A stretch of DNA of 54,545 bases, from contig JAZQFN010000061.1 of assembly GCA_045539515.1 (NCBI GenBank), forward strand, positions 1 to 54,545, in the 5' to 3' direction. This DNA comes from RGIG8748 sp045539515. GTDB taxonomy: Bacteria; Bacillota; Clostridia; UMGS1810. A program made the position numbers and the translations under genes. Within the stretch, counting starts at the first letter, position 1; each line of letters starts with the position of its first letter. Below, piece after piece: positions 26,257 through 35,251 of this stretch. Below the pieces are notes generated by a model that did not search any database, had not been told where the DNA came from, and saw only the letters and a list, made by a program, of their open reading frames with translations.

Positions 26257-26284
26257 AAAAAAGCCGCATAGTGCGGCTTTTTTT
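26257..26284 (+). terminator. terminator after the 77-residue gene
   Basis: AAAAAGCCGCA, a TAG loop and TGCGGCTTTTT with a further T run. Confidence 0.88.
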
Positions 26285-26374
26285 ATTACATAGAAAACCT
26301 GCGTCAGCAATTGGTTTTAACAACAATATTTACCTTATAAATAGGTGAGCGAAGCGAACATTTAATTGACGAAG

Positions 26375-27487
26375 TTAATTTTGTTCTTTTTTTAGTTTTC
26401 TTGCAAGCAGTAAAGCACCATGGACAGGGGAACTTGTTACAAGCTCAAAATTACAGTTACAGCTACTATTGATATATTTTTTAATAATATCTATAAATTG
26501 GGGATTGTTGAGTATAAGACTGCCGTTAAATGCAATCTTAATGGAATCTTGCTCAACAAATTTAATTCCCGCATTTATTATCTTGGCAACCTCTTTCATA
26601 TTTTCTTCGATTATGTCACTTGCCACCTTGTCGCCCATAGATGAAGCTTTGGTAACTGCTTTAGAGAACGAAGCAATGTATTTTTTACCTTTTGAGTATA
26701 TTTCGGTAAGTGATTTTCTTACGGTATCTCCCAGAATTTCTTCAATAATTGGTTTAAGGAGAGTTTCTTCTCCGGTGCCGTCATCGGCTCTCAGCACAGC
26801 GTAAAGACCATCTTTGCCCAGATTATATCCGCCTCCTCCGGCATCGAATAACTGCCCCCAGCCTGCAATTTGTTTGAAGCAACCATCCTTTACCGCAAAG
26901 CCTACAACACCGGTACCCATTATAACAATCATACCATTTGAATCGCCCAAACCAAGTGCAACGGAGCTCATAATGTCGGAGTCATTGTCTACATCTGCAA
27001 ATCCCAAATTTATGAAAAACTTCTTAAGAATTGCTTTATTGTTGCCGGTTGACCCTCCGGATATCCCTGCAAAAGCATATATGGATTTTTTATTATATCC
27101 TTCGGTTATACTGTTTATATTTTCCTTGAGAACTTTTTTTGTATTTGCAATGCCTATATCAACGGGGTTTGTTCCTTCACCTATATGTTCTTTTAAAACA
27201 GTTCCTTCGCTGTTTGTAAGCATATAGTGAGTTTTTGTTCCTCCACCGTCGATACCGAGATAATATATTTCGTTTTCCTTTTTATTTATAAGGCAGTTTA
27301 TATCGGTGTTAAATATCTTACACAATTCAATTAAGGTATCTATACTCGGCAAACCGCAACCGGCTTCCCATTTACTTACAGATTTTTCGGAATAGCCTAT
27401 TTTCTCTGCAACGTCTTTTTGGGTAAGATGTGCCAGTATTCTTTCCTGTTTAATATTTTCTCCGATAATTTTGCTGAGGTTATCCAT
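26375..27487 (-). CDS. XRE regulator fused to a BadF/BcrA-type N-acetylglucosamine kinase-like domain
   Basis: A 370-residue chimera. Residues 1-65 form an XRE helix-turn-helix (LAHLTQKDVAEKIGYSEKSVSKWE, with the rest of the Cro-like fold). From about residue 73 a sugar-kinase ATPase of the BadF/BadG/BcrA/BcrD type begins (LGIDGGGTKTHYML, FAGISGGSTGN, IVIMGTGVVGFA, AGWGQLFDAGGGGYNLG). The architecture suggests a repressor whose sugar-kinase half senses or phosphorylates an amino sugar, as ROK repressors do with another fold. The active-site aspartate of the first motif is present, so catalysis cannot be ruled out. Confidence 0.88.
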   Translation of the reverse strand: MDNLSKIIGENIKQERILAHLTQKDVAEKIGYSEKSVSKWEAGCGLPSIDTLIELCKIFNTDINCLINKKENEIYYLGIDGGGTKTHYMLTNSEGTVLKEHIGEGTNPVDIGIANTKKVLKENINSITEGYNKKSIYAFAGISGGSTGNNKAILKKFFINLGFADVDNDSDIMSSVALGLGDSNGMIVIMGTGVVGFAVKDGCFKQIAGWGQLFDAGGGGYNLGKDGLYAVLRADDGTGEETLLKPIIEEILGDTVRKSLTEIYSKGKKYIASFSKAVTKASSMGDKVASDIIEENMKEVAKIINAGIKFVEQDSIKIAFNGSLILNNPQFIDIIKKYINSSCNCNFELVTSSPVHGALLLARKLKKEQN

Positions 27488-27670
27488 ACATATGGCCTTC
27501 TTTCACAGTTTATAAATTAAGTATAATTCAACTAAAGTCTATTGTCAACAGAATAATTATAACTGCACTTTATAAACTCTACTCTGGATGGAATTCCGTT
27601 TTGCGATGTTGACTTTGTGTGTAAAATATTATAAAATTTATAATGCTACAACTTATGTGAAAGAGGTAAT

Positions 27671-28809
27671 ATGATGATACAAAAAGAAGTTAATGAATTA
27701 AGAAGACGTTTATCTCCCGATAAAGGAGCAATAGGCAGAATATACGGATGCTATGTAAATAACAGAAAGGAAATAATTTCAAAAATTGAAGCTTCGTTGG
27801 CTACAATGTACCAATCTGACAGTGAAAAATTCCTTGGACTTTTTAAAAAGGTTTTATCGGGTGGTTTGGACAGATGCATGGTTAATATAGAGTTTTCAAC
27901 AGCTCAGGTAATGGATTCTCCCGAGCACAAACTTCTTATGAATCTCAGAAATTCCCATCTTGAAGATGAGGCTGCCAGGGAAGAGCTTTTTAAAAAAATT
28001 ATTGAATCCGTAAGCCTCGGAGATGACAATTATCTTATTCTCTTAACCTGCGATGATTATGATGTGCCCGTTTGGAGTAAGGATGAACAGGGATTCAAAG
28101 ATTCCGATACGGTATTTTCTTATATATTATGTTGCGTATGCCCGGTAAGGGAAGGAAAAGCGTTGCTTGGCTATGTGCCCACAGAACAGGAGTTTAAAAG
28201 TTATCTTCCGCCCATGAGCGTTTCTTCTCCGGAAGTCGGATTTATGTTTCCCACATTTGAGGACAGAGGTGCCAATATTTATAAGTCTTTATTTTATACC
28301 AAAAATCCCGGTGAAATGCATGACGAGTTTATCAATACACTTTTCCATACCGAGGTTCCCATGTCGGCGCCGGAGCAGAAAGAAGTTTTTGCCGAAACTC
28401 TTGCAGAATCTCTTGACAATCAATGTAGCTTCGATGTTGTTCAGTCTGTTCATCAAAAATACGGGAGAGGATTACAATACACAAGGAAAGCAAAGAACCC
28501 GAGCCTCTTGAGTTTGATGCCGGAGATGTTAGCTACATATTGAAATCCGACGGGGTTTCCGATGAAATTGCTGATGCATTTGAAGAGAAGGTTACAGAAA
28601 AATTCGGAAGTGATGCTGTATTAAAGCCCGAAAATATAATAGACAGCAAAAAATTTCATATTGAAACTCCGCAGATAAAAATTACTGTTGACCCGGATTA
28701 TTCATGCACGGTTGAAACAAGAGTAATTGACGGCAGAAAATACATACTCATTCCTGCAGATGACGGTGTAAGTGTCAATGGAATTAATGTTAAAATACCA
28801 TTAGAATAA
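27671..28809 (+). pseudogene. DUF4317-family protein gene with a frameshift
   Basis: The first part (27671 to about 28459) gives MMIQKEVNELRRRLSPDKG through FDVVQSVHQK, characteristic of DUF4317, a Clostridia family of unknown function. The family's C-terminal part continues in another frame from about 28459: IRERITIHKESKEPEPLEF, then VSDEIADAFEEK and RVIDGRKYILIPADDGVSVNG, up to 28809. The two frames join exactly at an A5 run (28455-28459) where six A would restore one reading frame of about 380 codons. This is a one-base loss, either a true mutation or a homopolymer sequencing error. AAAGAGG precedes the ATG. Confidence 0.85.
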
Positions 28810-28811
28810 AA

Positions 28812-28847
28812 TAATGGTGCAAACTTCAGTTTGCACCATTGTTTTTT
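28812..28847. terminator. bidirectional terminator after the DUF4317 gene
   Basis: AATGGTGCAAACT, a TC loop and AGTTTGCACCATT with a T tract. The stop codon of the converging methyltransferase gene lies inside the stem. Confidence 0.88.
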
Positions 28848-29389
28848 GTAATTATAACTGCAATAGGAGGATTATTGGGGCGATTATAAAAATCGTGAAC
28901 CATAACCGTATATAGCTTATGATTAAGATTTTTTAAATAATCCATTACCCTTTCTTTTTCTTCTGTACCGGAATTTTTGCCGTAATAAACCGTTACCGAT
29001 ATAAAACCATCGTCTGTTAGTAATTGAAGGGATTTTTCAATGGCTTTTATTGTGGTATCATATTTAGTTTGAAGGTTATGATCTCCGCCGGGTAAATATC
29101 CGAGATTGAAAATTACAGCTTTAACTTTTTCATGAATGTATTCATCCATATTTGCATGGCTGTCAAGTATAAGTACGGCGTTTTCAAAACCTTCCTCTTT
29201 CAGCCTTTGTTCTGTATGGCAAAGTGCGGATTTCTGTATGTCAAAAGCGTACACTTTGCCCTCGTTACCTACGGCTTTGCATAGTTTTAATGTATCATTG
29301 CCGTTGCCGGCGGTTCCATCAATTACGATATCTGCCGGTAGGATGTATTTATTTATCATATACTCGGTAATGTGTTGTGGTTGAAGCAC
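28826..29389 (-). CDS. class I SAM-dependent methyltransferase (YtqB-like rRNA methylase family)
   Basis: A 187-residue methyltransferase. Motif I is VIDGTAGNGNDTLKL, the adenosine acidic loop is YAFDIQKSAL, and VIFNLGYLPGGDH replaces the catalytic NPPY-type segment as in the putative rRNA methylase family (rRNA_methylase). I placed the start at the GTG 29389, six bases after AGGTGG; the frame extends ten codons further to a TTG with no ribosome binding site. Its target is not shown by the sequence. Confidence 0.85.
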   Translation of the reverse strand: MLQPQHITEYMINKYILPADIVIDGTAGNGNDTLKLCKAVGNEGKVYAFDIQKSALCHTEQRLKEEGFENAVLILDSHANMDEYIHEKVKAVIFNLGYLPGGDHNLQTKYDTTIKAIEKSLQLLTDDGFISVTVYYGKNSGTEEKERVMDYLKNLNHKLYTVMVHDFYNRPNNPPIAVIITKNNGAN

Positions 29390-29522
29390 GTTTTTCCACC
29401 TGCCTTTAAAAGCTTGCAATTATAATATACATCATCGTAATATAAAAATCAACATTGTCAATTAAGTTGTATTAATCTTTTTTCTGTGATATAATATAAA
29501 AAAATTATAGTTGGGTACACTC

Positions 29523-30206
29523 ATGAAATACAATAAAATTATTCCCGGGAAGTTTATTTCCCGTCCAAACAGATTTATAGCAAATATTGAGATAGACGGC
29601 ATTTGTGAGGTATGTCACGTAAAAAATACAGGGCGTTGCAGAGAACTTCTTGTTCCCGGAGCCGATGTTTTTGTACAGATGTCAGATAATCCCCTAAGGA
29701 AAACCAAATATGATCTTATATCCGTATACAAAGGAAATATGCTTGTAAATATGGATAGTCAGGCTCCCAATAAGGTGTTCGGTGAATGGATTTATAATAG
29801 CGGTTTCTTTAACAATGTAACATATGTTAAACCGGAATGTAGGTACAATAATTCCCGATTTGATTATTATATAGAAGCTGACGGTCGTAAAATATTTGTT
29901 GAAGTAAAGGGAGTTACTTTGGAAAATGGTGGTGTGGTATCATTCCCTGATGCACCTACAGAGCGAGGTATAAAACATCTTAATGAACTATCAAATGCTG
30001 TACAGGAAGGGTATGATGCATATGTGTTTTTTATAATACAGATGGAAAAGTGCTCATATTTTACACCAAGCCGAACCAACCATCCGGAGTTTGCCGATGC
30101 ACTTAAAAACGCCTTTGAGTCCGGTGTCAAAATAAAGGCATTAAAATGCAAGGTTACAGATGAACTTTTGCTTGCGGATTCCTTTGTGGAAGTAAAAATA
30201 TGTTGA
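29523..30206 (+). CDS. sfsA: SfsA-family DNA/RNA nuclease-like protein
   Basis: A 227-residue protein matching SfsA. The N-terminal OB-like part contains FISRPNRFIANIEIDG and CHVKNTGRCRELLVPG; the C-terminal nuclease-like part contains RFDYYIEADGRKIFVEVKGV and FPDAPTERGIKHL. The VEVKGV lysine lies in the PD-(D/E)XK-like core. SfsA was named for sugar fermentation stimulation, and its true role is debated. I use the ATG at 29523; no strong ribosome binding site is seen. Confidence 0.93.
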   Translation: MKYNKIIPGKFISRPNRFIANIEIDGICEVCHVKNTGRCRELLVPGADVFVQMSDNPLRKTKYDLISVYKGNMLVNMDSQAPNKVFGEWIYNSGFFNNVTYVKPECRYNNSRFDYYIEADGRKIFVEVKGVTLENGGVVSFPDAPTERGIKHLNELSNAVQEGYDAYVFFIIQMEKCSYFTPSRTNHPEFADALKNAFESGVKIKALKCKVTDELLLADSFVEVKIC

Positions 30207-30269
30207 ATTTTTTTAAATTAAGTGATATAATTTTATTATAATTATTTTAAAATTCAGGAGGTAATTATT

Positions 30270-30782
30270 ATGATGGACGTAAAAGTAAGAGAACTTCTCA
30301 ATCAGCAGATTAACAAGGAATTGTATTCTGCATATTTGTATCTTGATTTTTCTAACTATTTTGAAGACAGAGGTCTTGATGGATTTGCAAACTGGTATTA
30401 TATTCAGGCGCAGGAGGAAAGAGACCACGCAATGCTTTTCTATCGTTATCTTCAGAATAATAACGAAAAGGTTACTTTAGAAGCCATTGCCAAGCCCGAC
30501 AAGGTGCTCGACAGCGATATGACTGTTCTTAAGGCAGGCCTTGAGCACGAAGAGTATGTTACATCTCTTATTAATGATATCTACGCTGCAGCCTACGACG
30601 TAAAAGATTTCCGTACAATGCAGTTTTTGGATTGGTTTGTTAAGGAACAGGGCGAGGAAGAAACTAACGCTAACGATATGATTACCAAGATGGAGCTCTT
30701 CGGTTCCGATCCCAAGAGCCTTTATATGCTTAACAGCGAGCTTGGCGCAAGAGTTTATACAGCTCCGTCTTTAGTATTATAA
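30270..30782 (+). CDS. ferritin
   Basis: A 170-residue four-helix iron-storage protein. The ferroxidase ligands are visible in LNQQINKELYSAYLYLDFSN, AQEERDHAMLFYRYLQ and FVKEQGEEETNANDM. It lacks heme-ligand methionine hints and is closest to bacterial non-heme FtnA. AGGAGG sits eight bases before the ATG. The next gene encodes a ZIP metal transporter, so this looks like a metal-handling pair, although a hairpin lies between them. Confidence 0.95.
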   Translation: MMDVKVRELLNQQINKELYSAYLYLDFSNYFEDRGLDGFANWYYIQAQEERDHAMLFYRYLQNNNEKVTLEAIAKPDKVLDSDMTVLKAGLEHEEYVTSLINDIYAAAYDVKDFRTMQFLDWFVKEQGEEETNANDMITKMELFGSDPKSLYMLNSELGARVYTAPSLVL

Positions 30783-30792
30783 TTAATTTATG

Positions 30793-30824
30793 TTTCCCGC
30801 CTCTTTATGAGTGCGGGAAATTTT
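30793..30824 (+). terminator. terminator or attenuator between ferritin and ZIP genes
   Basis: TTTCCCGC (30793-30800) and GCGGGAAA (30813-30820) followed by TTTT. It lies just before the ribosome binding site of the ZIP gene, so read-through would set transporter expression. Confidence 0.65.
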
Positions 30825-30839
30825 GTAGGAGATATTGTT

Positions 30840-31592
30840 ATGTATATGATACTTCTCACCGCCCTGGGTGTCGGAGGGGCTACAATATTTGGTTCTGTAA
30901 TAGGTTTTGCTTTTAAGAAACTTTCTCATAAATTTTCCGACATTGTACTTTCTTTTGCTGCAGGTGTAATGCTTGCTGCAGCCATTCTGGGACTTATTAT
31001 TCCTTCTTTGGAATATGGTGGAAAGTACGGGGTTTTTATAACCGTCAGCGGTATATTTGCCGGTGCTTTATGTCTAAATTTAATTGACAGACTTGTACCG
31101 CATATGCATAAACTTGTAGGTGCCGATACCGAAAAGCACAACAATTCAAATTTAAGCAAAGTACTTCTTTTTGTAAGTGCCATTGCCATACACAATCTGC
31201 CAGAGGGTATTGCCGCCGGAGTAGGTTTTGGTTCAGGAGATACTTCCAGGGCACTTATTATTGCAGGCGGTATAGCTCTTCAGAATATTCCCGAGGGTAT
31301 GGTTATTATCGGCCCAATGCTTGCTGCAGGAGTTTCCCCTTCAAAGACTTTTATCTGTGCTATGATTACCGGCCTTGTTGAGGTTGCAGGAACATTTATA
31401 GGTTATTTTGCAGTAAATGTTGCATCAGCGATACTTCCTTTTGCTTTAAGCTTTGCCGGCGGAACAATGCTTTACGTAATAAGTGATGAAATGATTCCCG
31501 AAACCCACGCTCACGGAAGTGAGAGGGGAGCAACCTATGCTTTGCTTGCGGGTTTTTGCATAATGTTAATGATGGATGTGCTAATGGGATAG
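30840..31592 (+). CDS. ZIP-family metal transporter
   Basis: A 250-residue membrane protein with about eight helices. The conserved metal-path helices are AIAIHNLPEGIAAGVGFG and ALQNIPEGMVIIGPM, which carry the HNxPEG and QNxPEG motifs of ZIP transporters (ZupT/GufA branch). The substrate is a divalent cation such as zinc, iron or manganese. The ATG at 30840 follows TAGGAGATATTGTT; an earlier ATG at 30807 lies in the terminator hairpin and is rejected. Confidence 0.93.
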   Translation: MYMILLTALGVGGATIFGSVIGFAFKKLSHKFSDIVLSFAAGVMLAAAILGLIIPSLEYGGKYGVFITVSGIFAGALCLNLIDRLVPHMHKLVGADTEKHNNSNLSKVLLFVSAIAIHNLPEGIAAGVGFGSGDTSRALIIAGGIALQNIPEGMVIIGPMLAAGVSPSKTFICAMITGLVEVAGTFIGYFAVNVASAILPFALSFAGGTMLYVISDEMIPETHAHGSERGATYALLAGFCIMLMMDVLMG

Positions 31593-31608
31593 TTTCGTAA
31601 TAAATTAA

Positions 31609-31649
31609 ACCTCTTTATCTTAAATTGCAAGATAAAGAGGTCTTTTTTT
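31609..31649. terminator. terminator after the ZIP gene
   Basis: ACCTCTTTATCTT and AAGATAAAGAGGT form a 13-bp stem followed by TCTTTTTTT on the plus strand. Confidence 0.85.
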
Positions 31650-31800
31650 ACTCAATTATTTTTCCGTCTGCAGATATTGTTACAACATTTCGTGGAATAA
31701 ATTTTCCGCTGTTGATAAGTGCACTTTTAACCGCGTTTTCAATTCCCCCGCAACAGTTGGCAAAAACATCATGTTTATTGTTCGTTGTTTCCGTATTTTG
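31648..31800 (-). pseudogene. C-terminal remnant of an unrecognised gene
   Basis: A minus-strand frame of about 50 codons without a start codon ends at 31648. It reads HDVFANCCGGIENAVKSAL, then GKFIPRNVVTISADGKIIE. The composition and helix-then-strand pattern look like real protein, and the frame overlaps the last codons of the DUF2974-like gene in a different phase. I do not recognise the family. A deletion that joined this tail to the upstream gene is the simplest explanation, as at 3874. Confidence 0.4.
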
Positions 31801-32854
31801 ATTTTAATCTGTGCATCATAATACCGGTTGCAAGTATCATTCCGGCTATGGTGCGTTGCATGGAAATTTCATTTCCGTTTATAGGAGTGTCCTTGCTTAC
31901 ATACCTTTGGAATATGTTCATAGCTCCTACAGTACCGTGTTTTCTGATTATTGGGTTAAGCTCCATCAATTCGTTTGATAAATTGGATACGGTTTCAGCA
32001 AGCTTACCTTGTTCGCACATCCGGTTAAGCTTTCCGTGTTCGTCGAGAATACCGTCTATGTCATGTATTCCTGTTTTTGATTTAAAATAATATATTCTGT
32101 TCCAAAGGCAAAGCTTATGCCCAAGAGAGTGTACACAGTCGTTTTCTGAAGCAAAGCTCATTATCTTGGCCTGACGAGGTTTGAATTTTTCTCCATATTG
32201 TTTTTTAAAGGAACGTATTGCTTCCGGAGCAAAGCCTTGAGCATGAAAAGTATAACACTCATCCACTAAATCTGAGTGTATAGTAACAAACTGGGATTTG
32301 TTCCCGCCTTTGGAGTGTCCGCTCACGGTTATGTGGGTGTTCTCTATCCAATGGTTTTTTGCACATATCATATTGAACCAGTTTAGTGCCTGAGCCTGCT
32401 GAGCTGTTGCGTGGTCGCGAATCAGCGAGCGCTTTAATTCATTTCCGTAAGAATCATATGTAATGTAGGTGTTAGTTTCTGCAACTCCCGAAAGACCCTC
32501 GCCGTTGTCTACCCATTCTCCCGTTCCGGTACCTCTGTAAACAATGGTAACATTCCCATCGGGATGAATAAAGCTTCCTGCGGTAAGACCCTTGGGGGAA
32601 TAAATAATATCTCTTATTGTTGTTTCTGCCAGATAGGTGTTCCTGTTTATTGCGCTAAGCATTATTTGCATCTGACGTTTTTCTTCGTCTTTCCATTCTT
32701 CTTTACGCATTACATACACACGTTCAAGGTCGTCTATACATTCCATAAGAGTTTGCCCTTCAATGGGTTGGCATCGGTCTATGAGATACATATACACATT
32801 GAGGAGAGCTGCTTCGTTGATTTTCGGCAAAAGCTTTTCGTCTACAAAATTCAT
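31775..32854 (-). CDS. lipase-like alpha/beta-hydrolase (DUF2974 / Mbeg1-like)
   Basis: A 359-residue protein with the lipase elbow TVSGHSKGGNKSQFVTIHS, where GHSKG holds the nucleophile Ser. IVYRGTGTGEWVDNGEG supplies the oxyanion region, and SFASENDCVHSLG and GIHDIDGIL hold acid/His candidates. This matches the DUF2974 family of cytoplasmic lipase-like proteins common in Clostridia. No signal peptide. It is a single gene facing a terminator and followed by the remnant above. Confidence 0.85.
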   Translation of the reverse strand: MNFVDEKLLPKINEAALLNVYMYLIDRCQPIEGQTLMECIDDLERVYVMRKEEWKDEEKRQMQIMLSAINRNTYLAETTIRDIIYSPKGLTAGSFIHPDGNVTIVYRGTGTGEWVDNGEGLSGVAETNTYITYDSYGNELKRSLIRDHATAQQAQALNWFNMICAKNHWIENTHITVSGHSKGGNKSQFVTIHSDLVDECYTFHAQGFAPEAIRSFKKQYGEKFKPRQAKIMSFASENDCVHSLGHKLCLWNRIYYFKSKTGIHDIDGILDEHGKLNRMCEQGKLAETVSNLSNELMELNPIIRKHGTVGAMNIFQRYVSKDTPINGNEISMQRTIAGMILATGIMMHRLKSKYGNNEQ

Positions 32855-33041
32855 TTTTCTACTCCATAAGAAATATTTGTTGTACTATATTAATATTACA
32901 GGATTTACTATGAAATTACAAGAGTTATTTTAAATATTACAGTTTACATTTGGTCTGTTTTATGTATGAATAAAGACTTGATTTAATTTGCATATGTGTT
33001 AAAATAAAAATATAGTATTGATTGTCGGAGGATAAATAATT

Positions 33042-33968
33042 ATGGATGACTTACAAAGACTTAAAAATTTAAAGATTCCCACAGGTAAGATTGACGCAGT
33101 GCTTGACACGGATGCATACAATGAAATTGATGACCAGTTTGCCATAAGCTATATGCTTTTGTCAAAAGATAAAATCAATACGAAGGCAATATACGCTGCA
33201 CCATTTCATAATACCCGTTCCACGGGGCCAAAGGATGGTATGGAAAAAAGCTATGAGGAAATCTTACGACTTCTTGATTTTCTCGGAGAGGATGTTAAGG
33301 TGTTTAAAGGTTCGGAAGCTTATCTTCCTAATGAATCAGTTCCGGTGATTTCACCTGCGGCTTCAGATCTTGCAGAAAGGGCAAAAGAGTATTCTCCGGA
33401 AAATCCTCTTTATGTAGTGGCTATAGGTGCCATAACAAACGTTGCTTCTGCCATTTTGATAAATCCGGATGTGGCGGAAAATATTGTTGTAGTATGGCTT
33501 GGCGGTCATGCTCATCACTATCATGATACTAAAGAGTTCAATATGTATCAAGACATTGCGGCAGCAAGGGTTGTTATGTGTTCGGGAGTACCATTTATAC
33601 AGCTTCCGTGTATGGGTGTTGTAAGCGAATTCAGAATTTCAAGGCCTGAACTTGAATATTGGCTTAAGGGTAAAAATCCTCTTGCAGATTACCTTGCAGA
33701 TGCTGCAATCAAAGAAGCAGACAGCTATGCATTTGGAACTCCCTGGACAAGGGTTATATGGGATGTTACCGCAGTCGGCTGGCTTGTAAATGATGTTGGT
33801 TATCTTATGAGTTCAAGATTAATACCTACCCCTATGCCCACTTATGATTACCGCTATTCTTCAAATCCCAACGGACATCTTATGAATTATGTTTACAGCA
33901 TAAACAGAGATTGTCTTATGAAAGATCTTTTTGATAAAATAATTAACTTTGACAGAACGGTGAAATGA
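33042..33968 (+). CDS. nucleoside hydrolase
   Basis: A 308-residue inosine/uridine-preferring-type hydrolase that splits nucleosides into base and ribose. The calcium-binding Asp cluster is D22-T-D24 and D30-D31 in DTDAYNEIDDQFA, the variant with two extra residues seen in one subfamily. VVWLGGHAHH and WDVTAVGWLV complete the active-site region. CGGAGGATAAATAATT precedes the ATG. The next gene, a ribokinase-like fusion, starts one base after its stop, so the ribose-type product is probably phosphorylated at once. Confidence 0.93.
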   Translation: MDDLQRLKNLKIPTGKIDAVLDTDAYNEIDDQFAISYMLLSKDKINTKAIYAAPFHNTRSTGPKDGMEKSYEEILRLLDFLGEDVKVFKGSEAYLPNESVPVISPAASDLAERAKEYSPENPLYVVAIGAITNVASAILINPDVAENIVVVWLGGHAHHYHDTKEFNMYQDIAAARVVMCSGVPFIQLPCMGVVSEFRISRPELEYWLKGKNPLADYLADAAIKEADSYAFGTPWTRVIWDVTAVGWLVNDVGYLMSSRLIPTPMPTYDYRYSSNPNGHLMNYVYSINRDCLMKDLFDKIINFDRTVK

Positions 33969-33969
33969 G

Positions 33970-35187
33970 ATGAAAATATTAAATTTTGGTTCATGTAATA
34001 TTGATTTTGTTTATACTCTTGATCATATTGTAAAAGCCGGAGAAACCGAAACTACATATAGGCTTGAAACATTCCCCGGGGGTAAAGGTCTCAATCAGTC
34101 TATTGCTCTTGCTCGTGCCGGTGCTAAGGTTTTTCATGCAGGTTGCATCGGTAATGACGGAAGTATGCTCCTTGAAACGCTCAAAGACAGTGGGGTAGAT
34201 GTAAGCTACATGAAAGCCGTGGATACCAAGAACGGTCACGCCATTATTCAGGTTTCGTCACAGGGAGAAAATTCTATTTTTCTGTATCCCGGTTCAAATG
34301 TTATGGTTTCTGAATCTTACGTGGACTGTGTTCTTAAGGATTTTTCTAAAGATGATATTATTTTGCTGCAAAATGAAATTAACAATGTAGGGTATATAAT
34401 TGATAAGGCTTTTGAAAAAAAGATGCAAATAGTGCTTAATCCTTCACCCTTTAATGAGCAAATAAGCAATATTGATTTAAAAAAGATTACTTATCTTGTA
34501 CTTAATGAAGTTGAAGCTGAGGAATATACAGGATATAAGGAGCCGGAAAAAATATTGGCATATTTTGATGAAAATTATCCTCAATTAAAGGTGATGCTTA
34601 CTCTTGGAGGTAACGGATGCGTGTATTCTTTCGGAAAACTCAAAGAACGACATCCCGTGTTCGATGTTTCGGTTGTTGATACTACTGCAGCGGGAGATAC
34701 ATTTACAGGATATTTTATAAGCGGCATATCTCGTGGTGAGGATATATCAAAGGTATTGAAGTTTGCTTCTGCGGCTGCAGCTATATCTGTATCAAGAGAG
34801 GGCGCAGCACCATCAATACCTGATTTAGATTATGTTGAAAGCAAAATTGCTTCCATGCAATTAAAATTAAAACGCAGTAATCCCATGAATAAAATCGAGG
34901 CATACTGCAAGGAAAATCTTTCTGATATTTCTCTTATAAAACTTTCCGGTCATATGGGATATACAGCGGTGTACACCGGAAATTTAATCAAAAAACATTA
35001 TGGTAAAAATTTCTCTGAATTTATTCAGGATTTAAGATGCGCGGTTGCAGCTGAATATCTTCGGGAAACAGATATTCCCGTGGGTGTTATTATAAACACA
35101 GTAGGATATGAGAATGGGAGTTTTTTCAGGAAAATTTTTAAAAACAGATATGGGTTAAATCCGCTTGATTACAGAAAGAGAAATTAA
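33970..35187 (+). CDS. PfkB/ribokinase-family kinase fused to an AraC-type DNA-binding domain
   Basis: A 405-residue chimera. Residues 1 to about 300 are a PfkB-family sugar kinase: FPGGKGLNQSIALARAG is the first signature and DTTAAGDTFTGYFISG the second, with catalytic base D243. Residues about 305-405 are an AraC double helix-turn-helix: YTAVYTGNLIKKHYGKNFSEF, shortened here, and VIINTVGYENGSFFRKIFKN followed by YGLNPLDYRK. The kinase half keeps its catalytic Asp. The protein could phosphorylate ribose and report it to DNA. It is coupled to the nucleoside hydrolase gene. Confidence 0.9.
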   Translation: MKILNFGSCNIDFVYTLDHIVKAGETETTYRLETFPGGKGLNQSIALARAGAKVFHAGCIGNDGSMLLETLKDSGVDVSYMKAVDTKNGHAIIQVSSQGENSIFLYPGSNVMVSESYVDCVLKDFSKDDIILLQNEINNVGYIIDKAFEKKMQIVLNPSPFNEQISNIDLKKITYLVLNEVEAEEYTGYKEPEKILAYFDENYPQLKVMLTLGGNGCVYSFGKLKERHPVFDVSVVDTTAAGDTFTGYFISGISRGEDISKVLKFASAAAAISVSREGAAPSIPDLDYVESKIASMQLKLKRSNPMNKIEAYCKENLSDISLIKLSGHMGYTAVYTGNLIKKHYGKNFSEFIQDLRCAVAAEYLRETDIPVGVIINTVGYENGSFFRKIFKNRYGLNPLDYRKRN

Positions 35188-35251
35188 ATAATAGTATTAA
35201 TACACTAAATTTGGGAAAAATACCTTATAATTTTGATTATAGGGTGAGAAG

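Noticed and set aside
26344..26380. GCGAAGCGAAC and TTAATTGACGAAGTTAA near the end of the XRE-BadF gene, considered as a terminator or mobile-element end
   Set aside because: The hairpins are short and without a T tract in the right place; no second copy was noticed in the window.
28455..28461. Programmed -1 frameshift in the DUF4317 gene
   Set aside because: The codons in frame are CAA AAA TAC, not the X XXY YYZ form, and no following stem or pseudoknot is evident; a one-base loss is simpler.
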